Assembly (NCBI GenBank): GCA_951802195.1
Contig: OX637622.1
Location: 1-64,000, forward strand
Length of the DNA: 64,000 bases
Direction of reading: 5' to 3'
Source: Tausonia pullulans
Taxonomy: Eukaryota; Basidiomycota; Tremellomycetes; Cystofilobasidiales; Mrakiaceae
Shown: one piece after another, positions 26,666 through 40,744 of the stretch
Layout of the letters: each line of letters starts with the position of its first letter
How positions within the stretch are numbered: the stretch's first letter is position 1
Notes under the pieces: model-generated
What the model saw: only the letters and a program-made list of their open reading frames with translations
Told to the model about the DNA's origin: nothing
Database searches by the model: none
Program-made: the position numbers and the translations under genes

Positions 26666-29614
26666 CTAGTTCGTCCGATCCGTCGAGAGACCCAGTCCTG
26701 TGCCCCCGCCACTGCCGCCGCCCGAGGACGAGCCGGCTATCGGCTGGTGCAAAAGTAATGGGTTCGTCGGCGTCGAGTCCTGGTCCCGGGAAGGGGGCGG
26801 CGCCGAGTTGGAGGTGAAGCCGTGGAAAAAGTCCGAGACGGAGCCGCTGGAGAGGGAAGAGGGAGGGAAGTCAGGAACAAGCACATGCGAAGAACGAGCA
26901 AGAACCGCCCCACCTGAAATTCCGCTTCGACTCCTTCCACTTGCCATTCTCGCTGTCAGCCTCGTTGCCGTCCCCGCCAGCCTCGTCCTCGCTGTAGCCA
27001 TCGTCGTAGCCCTCGCCGCCCCGATCGGCTCCACCTTGTCCGAGCCCGTCTCCGCCGCCGGCGCGCCGCGAGGCCTTCTTTGCGTGGTGTCGCCGGGAGG
27101 CGACCGAATTGGAGAAAAGCGGGAGGAGGTACCGCTCGTCGAGCGCAGTGAACCACTGGCCATCGCGGAAGACCATGCCCTCATGCGAAGTACTCATCCG
27201 GCCGCCTTCGAGCGTCGACGACCCGGACGCGTGCTCAGTGAGGTCGACGTTTGAGGCCGCGCCGATGTGGCCCCGTCGCTGCTGCTGTTGGGACTGGAGC
27301 GTGTCATCCGCCGAGGGGAAAGGCTCGCCGTCGTCCGAGCGTTCATCGTCCGAGGAGGACATGCCCGAAAAGCCTCGAATGAGGGCAGCGTTGGCTGAGC
27401 GAGGAGGGTTGAGATCGCCGCCGCTTCGGAAAGCGTTGCCCCCACGGTCGAGAGCGGTTGGTGTGCCGACGGGCGAGTGCACGTAGGAACCATCCTCGGC
27501 ATCCTCGTAGCCTCCCGGCGTGTTGGCGCCAGAAAGAGAACGTCCGTTCTGGCCGGCATACCGACGGCTCCCCGGTCCGTTACGGAGAGCCATCGCGCCG
27601 TCCCAGGGGAGTTCGCCCTCTTCATCAGACGAGCCCTCGTCGTCCTCGACGCCAACCCGGATGCCGAGAACCTCAAGCATGCGGGCCGTCGTCCCACCAA
27701 ATACGATGACCGTGAGCACAACGACGACGAGAACTGTCGTCCGGAGGGCGTCAGCGTTCTCGCCGGTGATGCCGACGGCGAGCGCGACGCCGACGGCTCC
27801 TCGAAGACCGGCCCAGAACAACATCCTGAGGCGGGAGGATCAGTGGTGCAGTGTGGAATGAAGTCTGAGAGCGTGCTCACATCTGGTACGAGTGCGGGAG
27901 CTCCTCATGACGCTGTCCGCGGGCATGGAAGATCCAGTTGATAATCTCCGAGAGCGGGAAGACCGCGGCATAACGGGCGGCCATGACGGAGCACTGAGAC
28001 AAAAGAGGGCGTCAGGTACAATACAGCACAGAAGATGGAGTGGCGAACAGGACAAACTGCGGTGACAAGGATAAAGAGCGGCTTGAAGACCTGGACCTCC
28101 TGGGCGAACCTGAGGCGAGCGAGAGCAGAAGGTCAGCTTCAAACCACCGGTTGATGAAAAAGCGATTAGCAAGTACAGGTTGAGACCGAGGTATATGAAT
28201 ATAAAGTTCTCTGAGAGCTGGGCGAGGATCGAGAACATATACTTGGTCGTACGCTGGGTGCGGCGCGACATAGAGTGGTAAGCGTAGTGTTTAAGTGTGA
28301 TGCCGCAGAAGAGGAGAGAGACGATGCCTGACAAGGGCGAGGAGAATTGTTCAACAGCTGAAAAGGATGTAGAGCATCGACAGACCAGCGCTCACCGCTC
28401 ATATGCATGCCCTGCGACAAGAAGTAAGACGTAAATGCCAGGAGGGTGACAATGCAGCTCTCGATGCCCGGGAAAAGGTGAAGCTTCGAGTGCTTAAGGA
28501 CGAGCGACGCCGCGAGACCGAACATGACACCGAGCGCCATCGAGATGGAGAACTGGAGGAGGAAGATGGCGACACCATGGAAGAGGGACGAAATGAAGAT
28601 GTCTTCGCCGTGGAATTGGGAGAGTGTCCTGATGAGGGAACAAGCATCAGAGATGTCTGCGCTCCACAGATTGGTTAAGGAGCAAACCCACTCGTATAGA
28701 ACGATCGAGACGGCATCGTTGAGGAGCGACTCGCCAAAGATGATCGAGTAGAGCTTTGGATCGACCTTGTACGAGTTAAAGATGGAGAGGATCGTGACCG
28801 GGTCCGTCGCCGAAAGCGTTGAACCAAAAATGAGGCATTCGAGGAGTGTGAATTTAAGGCCTTCGAGGCCGGTGAAAGACCAGAGGTAGACGAGGACGCT
28901 GGAAGGGAGGCGGATCCCGTCGTCAGCGCGTGATAACAGCTCGACGCGACCGATGCGTCGGACTTCACGAGTCCCCACTCACCCTAGACCGACGGCCGAG
29001 ATGAAGGTGCCAACGAAGGCGAAGGTCAGGATAACTCCAAAGTTGCGAAAAAAGTTCTCCTATGAGTGAGTAAGAAAAATAATTGTGAGTGGGCGGAAAC
29101 CGAAGGAGGGGAGACGAAAGGAAACCAGAGTCGAGCAAGGACGCAACGCACCTGCTTGAGTTCGTAGCCCGAGTTGAGGATGATCGGCGGGAGAAGGAGG
29201 TTGAAGAAGAGTGTATGCTTGAACGTCTGCAGGTGGAAGCAAGCCGAAGGCGAGAGAGAGCGTGAGACACTGGTATGAGGAAGATAGAGCCGAGAGGGCG
29301 CGAGCGAGCGAGGACTCACAAGCATCTCGCGGATGAGGTGCCCTGGGGAGAGACGGAGGACGAGGCCAACGACCATGCCTGTAACGGGGCTCGAACTGTC
29401 AGTAGCTGGGGTGCTGCACCAAGGCGACGCATGATGACGGACCGGCAAAGATAGAGACGACGGTCTCATGAACGGCGCGGATTCGGCGGATCTGAAGCCA
29501 GTAAGAGGTCCAAAGTGCGCCGATGAGGAGGAGACAGAGGATGCAGAGCGCCCAGGACGAGTACGATTCGACCTCCTCAGGCGTCGGCACGTCGACGGGT
29601 AGGCTCGACGACAT
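26666..29614 (-). CDS. NHX1: NHX-type Na+(K+)/H+ exchanger
   Basis: Eleven exons; the first are 29614-29443, 29378-29320, 29226-29152, 29059-28983, 28898-28692 and 28628-28396, the last is 26846-26666. The protein shows the full CPA1 exchanger fold. TM1 is WALCILCLLLIGALW; the inhibitor-binding segment is FFNLLLPPIILNSGYELKQ; the transport core is SATDPVTILSIFNSYKVD followed by GESLLNDAVSIVLYE, with the key Asp of the ND pair present. YLGLNL and the late helix MLFWAGLRGAVGVALAVGIT are also typical. A long hydrophilic tail (about 300 residues, rich in Ser, Asp and Gly) should face the cytosol. Yeast Nhx1 lies in late endosome and vacuole membranes and sets luminal pH, K+ and trafficking. A plasma-membrane role is possible but less likely from the motif pattern. 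Confidence 0.92.
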
Positions 29615-31987
29615 GGCGGCGAGACGGGCGAAGTCGGGGAGAATAAGACCAGATGTTCAATGACGGAAGGGAGGTGGGTGGATCCGTGGAAGCGAGGGTT
29701 GTTCAAGCGCTCGTCTCGCAGACGGAGGAAAGGTAGATCGCTGATCGGACTGAGCCCAGCTGGCCAGACGAGGTGGTGGTGGGGTGCTCTGTTGCAACAG
29801 CGGGCGAGTGAGAGTGACGGAGGCGAAGGGGGGAAGGGGAGGGAGATGGCGGTCGGCAGTCGAAACGAGACGATGGACGGGCCGGCGGCAATCAACGCGT
29901 TGGCTGGGGAAACGGTCTCCAAGAGACGGACTCAAATACATGTTTCACAATCACGATTTTCGAAAGCTATTGCTCTATGATCACCTATCTTGGAATGGCA
30001 AAAGCGGAGGGAAATCATGGAGAATTGCAGGCAGGGGCAAGACATGACTTCGCGCGAAAGATGGTGGCGAAATCGCACTCCTTCCCTTTGTTTTTCCCTT
30101 CTTACTAAATTATCACCAAATCCCTCAGGCTTTGAACTGATATCAGGCGATAGATGGATGTGAGCGTTTATTACACAGCGCGTTCTCCGAAATGAGGCAA
30201 CTACGGCCGACAAATCACCCATTCCGCCAGCTTTGGGCGTTCAGATATCTTGGGATGCATCTGATCATTTCGGGTCTCCTCTTGCAACATCATAGACTGA
30301 ACCATATCTCTCAGCACAATCACGCATCTTGTCTGCCACCTGACGGAAGTCTCGAACAAAGAGGGCGACCTCCTCTGACCGCCAGCTCGCAGTAATCCTT
30401 GATCCACGCATCAGCGATTCTTCCACTCCAACCACCACTCATCGATCCTTGCCATCGTCATGCATGTGCCATGGACAGACCCAATACCCTATCCTCCTGC
30501 TCTGAAATCTCGTCATCTGCCCAACCCCTCTCCAAATTCACCACGTCTCTCAGTACCGACGAGCCCTCTCATGGTTGGAGCGAACACGGTCACGACCGGG
30601 TAGAAGCCGACCGCGCGTCGCCTGATCTTGTCCCTTCCGAGGTGCTGTTCGATCTCAATTCCCTTACATCGTACATTCAACCGTCTTCGGCATTGCGAAA
30701 CAATCCGGTTCCAGCGGGACTGAGCGGGCTCTCCGTGATCTTGGGGATCAGTTTACGTCTTTGACACCAAGATCCGCCAGCCCTCAGCTCCCCCATGAAC
30801 CTCGTTGGCGCGCTTGGCTGACCTCTTGTTTAGATCGGCACTTCCTCCAAACCCGAACTTTCTGGGAGAACACCGGCCGGTTGGCAGGGCGTCCCTCTAC
30901 GACCTCGGCGACACAAGATGGGCCACGTATGACGACCTCAGCCAGCCGAATCACGTGCTGACGGCAGCCTCCAACCCTAGGTGAACATCTTGTACAGCTG
31001 TAGACCCGATAGAACGAGCCCACTCCAATTGGCAATATGGGGGAATGACGCCCATTATCGGGAGGGAAATTTGGATAAGGTATTTAGGCGTTCGTATATC
31101 GACTGAACGAAGCTGACTGGCCTTCCACTGTCTGAAACCATGAGTGTCCAATCCGAGCGCAGACGAAATTGCCGAGGTTGTCAAGAAGGTGCGTTATCTT
31201 GCTCCACACAGACTGAGCGAAGATCTCATCCACCATTGTCCCCCCCCCCCCCTCAAATCTCCTCCGCCAACGGCTGGGTCCGGCCGACGATATACCAAAG
31301 TAACTATTCGGCCATCTGCCGTTGTGCGGACGATACCCTCTTCCCTTTCTGCATTAGCCGGATATCGCGTGCTACGTCAATTTCCCGCTGTGAGAAGCTT
31401 CTCCCTCTCAGTAAGACTGTGTTGTCACGCTGAAGCCTCCCACCTCACTAGTGCCATAGGTCTCCTCGCTGGCGGAAAGCAGAAGGAGACCCAAGGCTGG
31501 GCAGTGCACGAAGAGCGGTCAGTTCATATTAAAATCCCTGACATTCTCGCCCCATCTGGTCTGATTTTTCACTCCCAAACTTCCAAACCAATTCGCGAAA
31601 CCTCGACCTGAAAGTCCATATCGTTCAGGCCCCAAGTCTTCGCCGTCATCCAACATCATAACACGCTCTCCCCCAACCCCTTGGCATCCTGTCCCTGATG
31701 GATCGCTCATTACTCCTCGCTTGACGCATCAAGAGTTGCTCAGCTCGATCGGGCGTTCGTGGCATCGGGTAGTGGGCCGCTGAGCGAGTGGTAGGTTAAG
31801 GGAAGGGAGGAGGTATGGCGGATCGTCGAGGAGGATGCGCCTGCATACTACTGGTGAAACGTGTGATGCGGAGTGGCGATATACTATAGGTCGTCAAGGA
31901 GCATGCAAGATCGTGATAAGGAAGAAAAGGGGACATTCGAAGTGAAGGAATGGGCCCAAAGATTGGAGAACGAAACCACCCAGCCAG
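29615..31987. other. Gene-poor region with possible gene relics
   Basis: Over 2.3 kb no intact gene is seen. A plus-strand frame at 30471-30764 (starts MDRPNTLSSCSEISSS) has coding-like composition but no domain. Near 31150 a frame reads SNPSADEIAEVVKKV after an in-frame stop, with a donor-like GTGCGT next to it. It resembles the start of a real protein but has no ATG. A short Asp/Ser-rich frame ends with TAG near 31795. These may be pieces of decayed genes. There is also a C13 run near 31240. Confidence 0.3.
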
Positions 31988-33315
31988 TCAACGCCTCTCG
32001 CCCATCCTCGCCATCCGTCTCTCAGGTCTATGGCTCCACTCCGCCGGCACTTCAACTGCTCCTCCCTCCTCGCCCACCCCATTTCCCCCTATGTCACCGC
32101 CCAAACCCTCGCCGTCCTCGTCATCCGAGCCCTCGTCACCCGTCCTCTTCCTACGGATGTTGTTCCACACCGGGGAGCCCGCCGGCTGTAGTTGCGTCGC
32201 GCGGAGAGCCTTGTAGATTGGTTCGTACTCCTTGAGCTGATACATGAAGCCCTGGAAGCGATTTCGTTCTCAGCGAGAAACCCTGTCTCGTCGTGCAGGG
32301 GTTGACGCACCTGATTTGGGCTGATGCAGTATCTCCTCGCCTGGACGTGCTTGAGCGCATCCTCGTACGAGCTCTCGAGCCGCCACATGACATAGCCAAC
32401 GACAACCGAGGGGCCCAGCGAGATGCCGCCGTTGCAGTGAACGAAGACGGTGCCTCCGGCGGCAATAGCCTCGTCAATGAAGGCGCGGGTCCTGAAAGGG
32501 GAGGGGCGGTCAGGTGTCAGCTGATTGGACGTTATGTGTGACGAAGGAGAGAGAGAGAAGGCTTTCTCCCTTCCTCTCTCTCTAGCTCACTTTGGAAAGA
32601 CGCGAATGAGGTTTTGGTCCTGAGAAGGAGGAGGAGAAGGGACTGCCTCACGTCAGACACCCAAACGACAAAGAAGGGAGAGAGGGGTCGCGTCGCGCGC
32701 CCAGGGATGGACCTCGTGGTCCGAGATGTCGAGCGTGAGATAGACGAAGTCCTGGGGGAATCGGGGCTTGACGAGGAACGCCTCCTTTTGGTCCCTAATA
32801 CAGACGCTGTGGAAGTGGGAGTGTCGGGAAAGAGAGAGAGAAGAACAGGAGAAAGTCGACGAGACGTGTCGGCAGTTGCTTGCTGCGTCAGCACGTGTCT
32901 TTCCACCCTGCTGCTTCATGGCTCCCCACAACTATCTTATCAACGTCTGGATAAAGGACAACGCACATGTGCGTGATGCCGAGACTCTTCATCTTGTCGA
33001 GCTGCTTGCTCGTCTGGAAGGGTCCAAGGTAAAGATTGGGCAGGATGAGCTGGGGCTCCCGACGCATCTCGTACCTGTCCGAGGGGACAGCTTTCAGTAA
33101 TCTCTCTCTATCTCTCTTGGGTCGGCGATGCTGTCGGAGCAAAAGACGTACCTCCAGTCCTCGATAGGCTGGCCGACGGGCGTGTCCTGGACGACCGGAT
33201 AGTTCGCGTAGAAGACCTCGTCGAGCGAAGCCGGGGCCGGCCGGTATGGCTGGTGCGTCGCCACTGAGGAGTTCGAGGAGCAGGAAGCGGAAGCTTCCGG
33301 GGTGTCGATGTCCAT
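31988..33315 (-). CDS. STYX-like pseudophosphatase (dual-specificity phosphatase fold)
   Basis: Six exons join in frame; exons 1 and 2 are 33315-33152 and 33074-32967. The order of segments follows animal STYX: RREPQLILPNLYLGPF, GITHM then IVCIRDQKEAFLVKPRFPQD, FVYLTLDISDHE, TRAFIDEAIAAGG, the P-loop, and RRYCISPNQGFMYQLKEYEP. The P-loop reads VHCNGGISLGPS. The Cys of the HCxxxxxR signature is kept, but the essential Arg is Leu. Animal STYX instead loses the Cys and keeps the Arg. Without the Arg, phosphate cannot be bound normally, so the protein is probably catalytically dead, or a phosphate-independent binder. STYX competes with active phosphatases for ERK and binds the F-box protein FBXW7. 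The C-terminus has an acidic, Gly-rich tail. Confidence 0.85.
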
Positions 33316-33608
33316 GACTTGGGATTGGAGACGGAGAATGTATGTAGGTGGTGGTTGGACCCGTGCGAGAACTCTAGAGCTGTCTCGCTCTTGCCGCCTT
33401 CGCGTGTCGCCGAAGCGAGAGTCGCACGGCCCTCATGTCTCTCTCGACTTGCCCTCCCTCCCCTCATTGGCGTGACGTGCAACATGCTATTCTTTGCGCA
33501 AGAAGATGGTCGGTCCACTCTCACGGCACGGATTCTACAGAAGAAGAGGAGAAAGGGAAGATGACGAAGGGAGGAGGAAATGCGAAGGAGGTGTGGTTCT
33601 CCACCCAC

Positions 33609-35975
<2,367 letters not shown>

Positions 35976-36520
35976 GGCGGGAAGGCGAAGGGAGGAAGGG
36001 GTGGTGGTTGGGGGGAGGCTACTGCACGGACTTTGTCGGTCCATTAGACTCCTCTTATTTCGCCCTCTTATTTCGCCCTGATACTCTTCTTGCCTCCTTC
36101 TCTCGAACCACCATCATCCCTTCTCTCACCCCATTGCTAACGGACTCTTTGACACCGGGGCAGTGAACCCAAGAGGCCGAAACCCTTCAGCCCCCAGGCC
36201 TTCCTTCTAGCTCTTTCATTATCTTTCTTCTCCTCAGCCCCTTCTCTTTTCTTCATCCCCACCCGCAACAGATCGCGCCTCCTCCGCTCTCCTTACATCT
36301 CAGAGACTCAGGACTGTCTTTCTTCCACCGCGGAGAGCAAACTCTAGCGTTAGGAGGGAGCTCGCTTCCTCCCTTCGCTCGACCTCTTATTACTTCCCTC
36401 CTCGGATACACAGGAGCGGGCGTTATGCTTAGTTCGGACATCAATTGGCTGGTCTTGGATCTTATGTCTTCTCTCGTTCCGGTTGTTCTGAAAGTCGTAT
36501 GTTTGTGTGAGAAAATCAGC
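35976..36520. other. Intergenic, LPD1 promoter
   Basis: The part next to LPD1 is rich in A/G blocks on the coding strand. CT-rich on the plus strand around 36090-36260. No gene recognised. Confidence 0.4.
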
Positions 36521-38974
36521 TCATGGGATAGCACCTCCTAGCTCCTCGTCCCCGCCGCCGTAGTTTTTGCCAACCGCCTGCTTCGTCTTCTTCTTCCGCT
36601 TCTTCCCCTTGGACGAGCTGGTGGTCGCTGAGGCTTCAGAGGGAGCCAAACGGCTCTCGTCCTCCAGCGTCGCGGCAGTGACGATGACCTCTCCTGCTGC
36701 TGCCCCGTTCGGCCCTTCCATTTCCTCCTCCTGCTCCGTCGCCGCCTTCTCCCCCTGAGAGATAGATGACGAAGGAGTCGGCGAAGTTGCCCCGCTCAGC
36801 CTGACACTTCTCAAGACCCTGCCCTCGCTCGATGACCTCCCCCTCCTCTCCCCACCACCCGCCGCCTCACTCCCCGATTCTTCCACCCTTTCCCAAAACA
36901 GCATAAACACCTCCCCCCGAGAATTCACCACGTCCCCCGCCCCTCCTCTCAGCTCCGCGACCTCGTCATCCGAGACGCGGAGCCAGCGTTCGGTTCGTGG
37001 AATCCGACGATACGTGATGTAGTGACCAGATTGGTGGGAACCGAAGTGGAAGATGGCGGATGAGAGGCGGTAGAGCGTTTGAGGGGGGAGGGACGGGAGG
37101 GCAGAGGCTGCCGAGGCTGTTGAGGTGGTTGATGAAGGATGACCCTTAGCGCCAACGGTTGTGAAGGCTGAGGAGGGAGACGTTCCAGAGGAGCGACCGC
37201 TAAGAACTGAGGTGAGCGTCGGAGCGCGGGGTTGGGTCGAGATGGCGGACGAGGGCGCAAGGGAGAGCGTGCCGTTCGTGCAGAAAGGCGTGAGGTTGAG
37301 GAGCGTTGGATAAGTGATGTGGCAGGTATTCTTGGAGACGTAGTGAGACGAAAAATCGGAGCGTTGGATGTGAAGGGCGAGGATTGGCGGAGGCGACGAC
37401 CACATATCCTGTCTAGAGGGGAGAGTTAGACATGAGAATCTACCGAGAATCGGCGGCAAACGCACCTCGTGCTGATCCCACCCTCCACGAGCTCCCATTC
37501 GACGCCCTCGACGTCGTCCTCCCATCGGCCTTGATTCATGAGCCGCTCGACCTGGAGTATGAGGTCTCGCTGACGTTCCCACTCTCGACGCTGCTCTCGA
37601 AGGCGCTGCTTTTTCGCCTTAGAGAGCGGAGCCGGAGCCGCAGCTTTGTCATCTCCAACCCCCGTCTGCAGTTCGGCAGCAGATGAAGGCGGAGGGGGCA
37701 GCCTCCGCTTGAGGCCAACGCAGGTCTGAATTATACGGCACTTGCGGCATTGGGCATCAGTGAGGACCTCGAGTGAGGTGCGCTCCTCGAGGAGGGCGCC
37801 AATCGAGGTCGAGAGCTGGGGACAACGCGAGATTGAGTCAGGGCAAGAGATGTTTGTCATTCCACAGGTCAGATCTCACCCTCCGCGGCGTCGGTAGTTG
37901 TATATTGTCTAGCTTGGTAACGCGGATGCCCTCTGAGTAGCCGCAGATGGTGCAGCTCCGGCGGTAGGCCAATGTTCCCTCGAATGGGTTTGTCTTGGCC
38001 TGCCGTTGCTGCTGCTGCTCGTCCAGATCCTTGCCATCATCCCCCTTCAAACCAAAAAGACCCCGGAGACCAACGCGGCCGAGGGACTCTTCCTTCTCAA
38101 TCTTGACGCGCTCTTCGTCGACGGCGCCAACGAGAAGCTGCCAGAGCTCCTGGGCATCTTGCTGCTCGCGAAGGCGGCCAAACATACCTGCTCGCTCAAA
38201 CGTTGAAGTCTCGGTGAGCGCCTCGATGAGGTCCGTGGGGCGAAGCGCCTGCGGATAGGACGAAGACGAGGGCGTCGAGAGGGTGATGAGGAGTGGCAGG
38301 AGTGCGTCGATGAGCGGCGTCGGCACGTCGTAAGTTTCGGCGAGGGTCCGGAGCGTCTGGAGGTGCGCGATGAAGGGGGGGAGGGAGGCTAGCGCCTGAA
38401 GGACAGAGTTGAGGAAGCAGAAGGTGCCTGGGTGTAAGGGAGGAGGAAACAAAGAGAGTCAGTAAGACATGGAGGAGACGCGACGACGACGCGACGACCC
38501 ACCCGACATGTTAACGATGCCTGGGTAAGTGCCCTCTTCAGGAGCCTCTCCATTTATCGTGTATGCTGTAAGTAGCGGTCAGCATATGAGCATGGACGGC
38601 CAGATAGACAGGCAGGTTGCCCGCTGGAACTCACCTTCGCGTACAACGTCGCCGCCTCTTCGTCGCTGGTCCCTTCCTCCAGCGGCACCGGTCTTGCTGT
38701 TGAGGCGAAGGTCGCCGATTTTAAAGCCAGAGGAGCCCCCGCCGCTGCCACTCCACCAAGAGAGAAGACCCATGCTCCTTCGGACGACGCGGCGGCGGAG
38801 GAACTCGAGCTCAAGGGGTAGGCCGAACGTGTAGGTCCAGGCGAGGACGAAGAGGGTCGCGAGGACGACGAGGATGTAAGGCGATGGGTCAGGGAGGGCA
38901 GGTACAGTGGGCTGAGGCGGCGTGTGGGTGTGGGAGGATCGGATGATGATAGGAGGAATAGACCGCCGGCTCAT
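36521..38974 (-). CDS. UBP16: Ubiquitin-specific protease, membrane-anchored UBP16/USP30-like
   Basis: Five exons; the start is the Met at 38974 (MSRRSIPPIIIRSSHTH). Residues about 30-55 form one membrane helix (YILVVLATLFVLAWTYTFGL). The USP domain begins PGIVNMSGTFCFLNSVLQAL, with the catalytic Cys box, and contains EQQDAQELWQLLVGAV, a zinc ribbon split over two exons (CTICGYSEG and CRKCRI), LALHIQRSDF and the His box HFGSHQSGHYITYRR. The C-terminus is basic (KGKKRKKKTK) and Gly-rich. Yeast Ubp16 and animal USP30 have one N-terminal helix and sit in the mitochondrial outer membrane, removing ubiquitin from mitochondrial proteins. That location here is inferred from the helix and family. Catalytic residues are present, so it should be active. 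Confidence 0.88.
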
Positions 38975-40744
38975 CGAGACATGCCGGGGGAGAGGGATGA
39001 GATGGTGGGTGTTCGAGGAAGGAGGGAAGCTGCCGACTTCGAAGCAGTGATGACGAGGATGGCCGTCGCGTGCCCGGACCTTGCTCGGAAGAAAGCCCAC
39101 GAGCTTTTGCCGGATCAGTCTTTATATCTCGGGTGCACTCGCGATTCGAGGGTCACATGCAGATTCGATGGTTAGCGGTACCGCAGAGTCTTCTTGCTGC
39201 CGGGCAGGGGGGCGGACTTGGAGGAAGGGGAGTGAAACACGAGATCATGCGGCGCGCACTCACTTGTTGCCTGCGCGTTGTCCGTCGTTGACCTTGTTCT
39301 CTCCTCTGTCTAACTCTCGCTTGCTCTCTCTCCTCCAACCTCCGACAGTCATCGAAACCGACACTCGACTGCTCGACTGCTCGAGAGGATCTCTCGCCTT
39401 CGGGATCCTATCCATCTGCATTGCGTCGCTGGCACAAGTATGCCTTCCTCAGCCAGTCTCGATCTTCCTTTCTTGCCAGGCCAGGTCATCGAGGCCGAAC
39501 AACATGCGGACGCTCTTTCCAAACAACAGGCGAGGCTGGGAAGCCAGGCTCACGACGTCGAGGTCCATCTTTTTCTGCTCTTGCGTCTCAGGAGTCTGCT
39601 TTTCTATAGCAGATGCTGATCCCTCTCCGGCCTTCCAACAAACTTTCTCTTCAGAGCGAGCTCGGCGTGCTCTAGCTTCAGAAATTACCTTTTGCAACTG
39701 CTGCCTCCAGACCAGCTGGACGAATGAGCAAGCAAGCCCAGCTTCCGCGCGCATCAACACCCCGCACGCGCGCGCAGATCCACCACCTCAGCCTACCGCC
39801 TGCCGGGCCGGCCCGCCGTCGACGACGTGCCAGTCCACCAGGTGCCAGACTGGGGTAGAAGAAGGGAAGTTCGAGCCACTAGTATTAGGTTGAGCACTCC
39901 GCAGCCAGGTGGGCGAGGCAGGGAGGAGAAAGTAGTGATCGTTGAACAGCAGAGAAATCGGGGCCATTTCGGCGGTGGTAATCTTGCTCGAGAAGGAACG
40001 CAGCCACCGGATAGTCAAATAGAAGGTCGGAGGAAGAGATGGACTAGTTTCGAGGGCGAAGGGCAGGGGCTGTCGGAGTAGAGACGAGCAGCAATGCCAG
40101 CAATGAGGCGGACTAGGGGCAAAGGAAGGTCAAGAGAGAAAGAGGAGAAGCTAAAACAACCAGCCTCGACCTCAGCCTCATCTTCACATCATCGTTCCTC
40201 GCTGAAACGTGCCTGGTGTCCCATGTCCCTGACAATCTGCCGAGCGAGCGTTACGCCTTGCCCCGTGTGTGTACCCTAAGCTGCTTGTCGGCATGTTAAT
40301 CTGTCCATCAAACGTGTCGATCCCTCGCTTTCCCCCGCTAATGATATGTCCTCCGAGGTCTGCTAGCTCGAGCTTCAAAAGAGCACCAGCGACTACTTCT
40401 TTCTCCACTGCCCACGGGACTTGTCCGGGGAATCTCCATCCGTGGAAGGAGAAAGTCTCGAGGAGCCACGCGGACTGGAATGCGGAGAACTACCCACCCC
40501 GTCAGCGACTTCCCTCTGGGCGGCGCTCGATTCATCCCCTGTTTCCAGAGGTGTCAGCCGAAGCCGCACCCATGACTGAAGTTAGCGCCTGTCTCGCGTT
40601 CTCTAGCTCCGTCGGCTGGCTCGGCTGTTCTCCGTCAGTCCGTCACTCCTCTCGCACCTCGACAGTCACTCTCGAGGACCTCGACTTCACTCCCTTCCTT
40701 TCTCTCTCCTCCGCCTTCATCCCTCGCCGGCCTTCAGGACTCTC
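38975..40744. other. Divergent intergenic region between UBP16 and the G-alpha gene
   Basis: 1.77 kb. Part of it may hold a small gene (39438-39741, listed apart). The stretch before 40745 is CT-rich, as in promoters of this genome. No other gene is recognised. Confidence 0.35.
39438..39741 (+). CDS. Possible small unrecognised gene
   Basis: From the ATG at 39438 the frame reads MPSSASLDLPFLPGQVIEAE and then QHADALSKQQARLGSQAHDVE, which looks like a helical, coding-type sequence. A short intron from GTCCATC to CTATAG would join it to QMLIPLRPSNKLSLQSELGV and a stop near 39692. No family is recognised, and the short intron (48 nt) is only a guess. The end coordinate is uncertain. Confidence 0.2.
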
